From the NCBI GenBank assembly GCA_034437615.1, contig DAOTTW010000183.1:1-13566 (forward strand): a DNA stretch of 13,566 bases, written 5' to 3'. Made by a program: the position numbers and the translations under genes. The notes below the pieces were generated by a model. The model worked only from the letters and a program-made list of their open reading frames with translations. It did no database searches and was not told where the DNA came from. The DNA comes from DAOTTW01 sp034437615. Its GTDB lineage: Bacteria; Chloroflexota; Anaerolineae; Aggregatilineales; Phototrophicaceae. Positions 13,201 to 13,566 of this stretch are shown here, in pieces (within the stretch, counting starts at the first letter, position 1; every line of letters starts with the position of its first letter).

Positions 13201-13566
13201 TTGGGCCAAACGCTGAAGCGCTGCCCTGATCTGCTCCTGATAGCGTGCTTCCCATGCGGCATAGAGGTCGTCGGGTAATTGCGGCAACGCAGCGCCGATC
13301 ATGCCTGCATCGGTCAGCACAGCGCGAACGTCTCGCTCGTTATACACCTGAAACAGCAGCAGCAAATCATGCGGATCATCGGCGCTCAGGGCTTGCAGCA
13401 CGTCATCCACGCAAGCATCCAGCAGCAACGCGGCCTCAACCGCATCCAGCACAGTAAAGGCCGGGTCCAGAGCCGCTTGTGCCGCGTTCGCACGCAAAAT
13501 ATCGCTGCACAGGCTGTGAATGGTGCTGATGCGGGCACTATCCATCTGCGCCAACAGATACGACCA
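10213..13566 (-). CDS. addA: AddA-type helicase-nuclease, partial (N-terminus beyond right edge)
   Basis: AddA, with AddB, processes double-strand DNA ends for RecA-dependent repair, equivalent to RecBCD. The frame stays open through the right edge (WSYLLAQMDSAR...), so the true start and Walker A motif are outside the window and about 1117 codons are visible. Superfamily 1A helicase motifs appear in order: ARISTIHSLC (Ia), LLVDEFQDT (II, 12691-12716), GDPKQSIYGFRGAD (III, about 12551-12593), ATSFRSHPGLINAF (IV), MTVHASKGLEFP (V, about 11450-11486) and RLLYVAATRARD (VI, about 11230-11268). The C-terminus is a RecB-type PD-(D/E)xK nuclease: GEVVHEALRYW, GVIDTVF, IVDYKTG (about 10449-10470) and LQVGAYAAAL, with the expected acidic and Lys residues. 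No iron-sulfur cysteine set is seen, as expected for AddA rather than AddB. A single-gene RecB-like or UvrD-like helicase-nuclease is the alternative. AddB might be just beyond the right edge. Confidence 0.88.
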   Translation of the reverse strand, partial: WSYLLAQMDSARISTIHSLCSDILRANAAQAALDPAFTVLDAVEAALLLDACVDDVLQALSADDPHDLLLLFQVYNERDVRAVLTDAGMIGAALPQLPDDLYAAWEARYQEQIRAALQRLAQDDAFQDALHWQPLAGWPQGDKLYAMWQAVHDVQDDLLQTDDTQRALDAMQHLSATIKLNVGSAKNWGDKDELGASKAALRAIRDTCRDVLKASERDPGAELRAAEILPRWHKLIERVQYAYQQAKHDDSLLDFDDLEGHTAHLLATNADVASRYARNEFRHLLVDEFQDTNARQWQIIKALSGLHTQPARASQDKMQGTLFVVGDPKQSIYGFRGADVSVFGDVRREITSRAGVAVPLATSFRSHPGLINAFNALFGHILTRDEASPVAAYQVTLDAADEMDALRDDTPDLLPETAHIEVMLLDENSKTGVMRDGKAATINADERRQWEAAEIAERLQRMYQQGAQVHDKKQGCYRAFSYNDAAVLFRASTRIPAYEAVFKALDLPFVTIAGRGYYDRQEVWDVLNLLRALHNPTDNLSLAAALRSPMFGFSDDLLLALRLLKASDEDRDPRPLWDALAENQHEMLAERVGADDLGRVQFAYQTLQQLQRIAGRVTIAELLRQVYAYTGYPAILTGLSGGDRRRRNLEKLIDIADTSGRITLSAFSAYIDDLSEREVREGEALLEAEGAIKLMTVHASKGLEFPMVVLADASWERKNNESAAFLHDEGFGMACKLYDEASGEIVKPFMYTLLADLRAQREAAESKRLLYVAATRARDYLLLCGGAKADKNGLWASKGWLDQVLDALEVRDIDGDTLLDHYAEQARIRISLPKYDPALPQSLQTSEKPPDFSSTGDHAPYEPPLLAPVLQAASEQIGHLTATQLAELGRRRYEKQGPGVALQQAVLNNAPTRVRPIDQTRNPRITSRLVGEVVHEALRYWQLPHTVDNIRDVLQGYAWAHNITQQADQNEVVQQALGLLKRFQGSLLYNRISTARDKNLPVYTEMPFVYRTEKRILHGVIDTVFQDESGRWCIVDYKTGYIDTSEQHITEAAAQHARRYHLQVGAYAAALMQQLGGAVPDVTIHYIGYNQSVSIPADVWQAALDALESMIGDIVGG

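Overview
The window looks like a chromosomal segment from a member of the Chloroflexota, most likely an Anaerolineae-type lineage. This is inferred from the protein families rather than from any marker gene: a lipoprotein with a Thr/Pro/Ala stalk followed by an Ig-like and a bacterial SH3 module, a V4R protein beginning GYYYPNKFARI, a MiaB with the LLGQIVDRYG variant motif, an AddA-type helicase-nuclease and a winged-helix plus nucleotidyltransferase-like protein. Base composition is moderately GC-rich. I see no phage, insertion sequence, CRISPR array or defence island.

Layout. Bases 1-3102 carry three minus-strand genes: a lipoprotein cut by the left edge (1-670), a V4R-domain protein (827-1465) and miaB (1678-3099). 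Bases 3103-3485 are a gene-free regulatory stretch with two promoters pointing apart. One is a 17-bp-spaced promoter for miaB with an 18-bp palindrome lying in its spacer. The other is a near-consensus promoter for tRNA-Val(UAC) at 3486-3558, which is closed by an intrinsic terminator. Bases 3604-3830 hold a repeat cluster.

A plus-strand run follows: an OmpR/PhoB-type response regulator (3890), a SAM methyltransferase (4655), a two-helix membrane protein with a beta-rich cytosolic part (5448), a secreted PPC/jelly-roll protein (6236) and a nucleotidyltransferase-like protein (7891). Gaps are 36-83 bp and no terminator is visible between them, so they may form one operon. The last gene meets a small minus-strand membrane protein gene head-on with one base between the stop codons. 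The right part, all minus strand, is an addA homologue entering from the right edge (N-terminus with Walker A missing), followed after 6 bp by an ABC-2-like membrane protein, and 161 bp later by the small acidic membrane protein.

How genes may work together. The regulator has no kinase beside it, and its promoter region carries GTTAC half-sites with an 11-bp repeat spacing, so autoregulation is plausible. MiaB and AddA are housekeeping functions. The more unusual content is non-coding: two families of small palindromic repeats, one of which appears to have supplied the start codon and first residues of a secreted protein, and operator-like palindromes in promoters. I find no convincing new multi-gene system.
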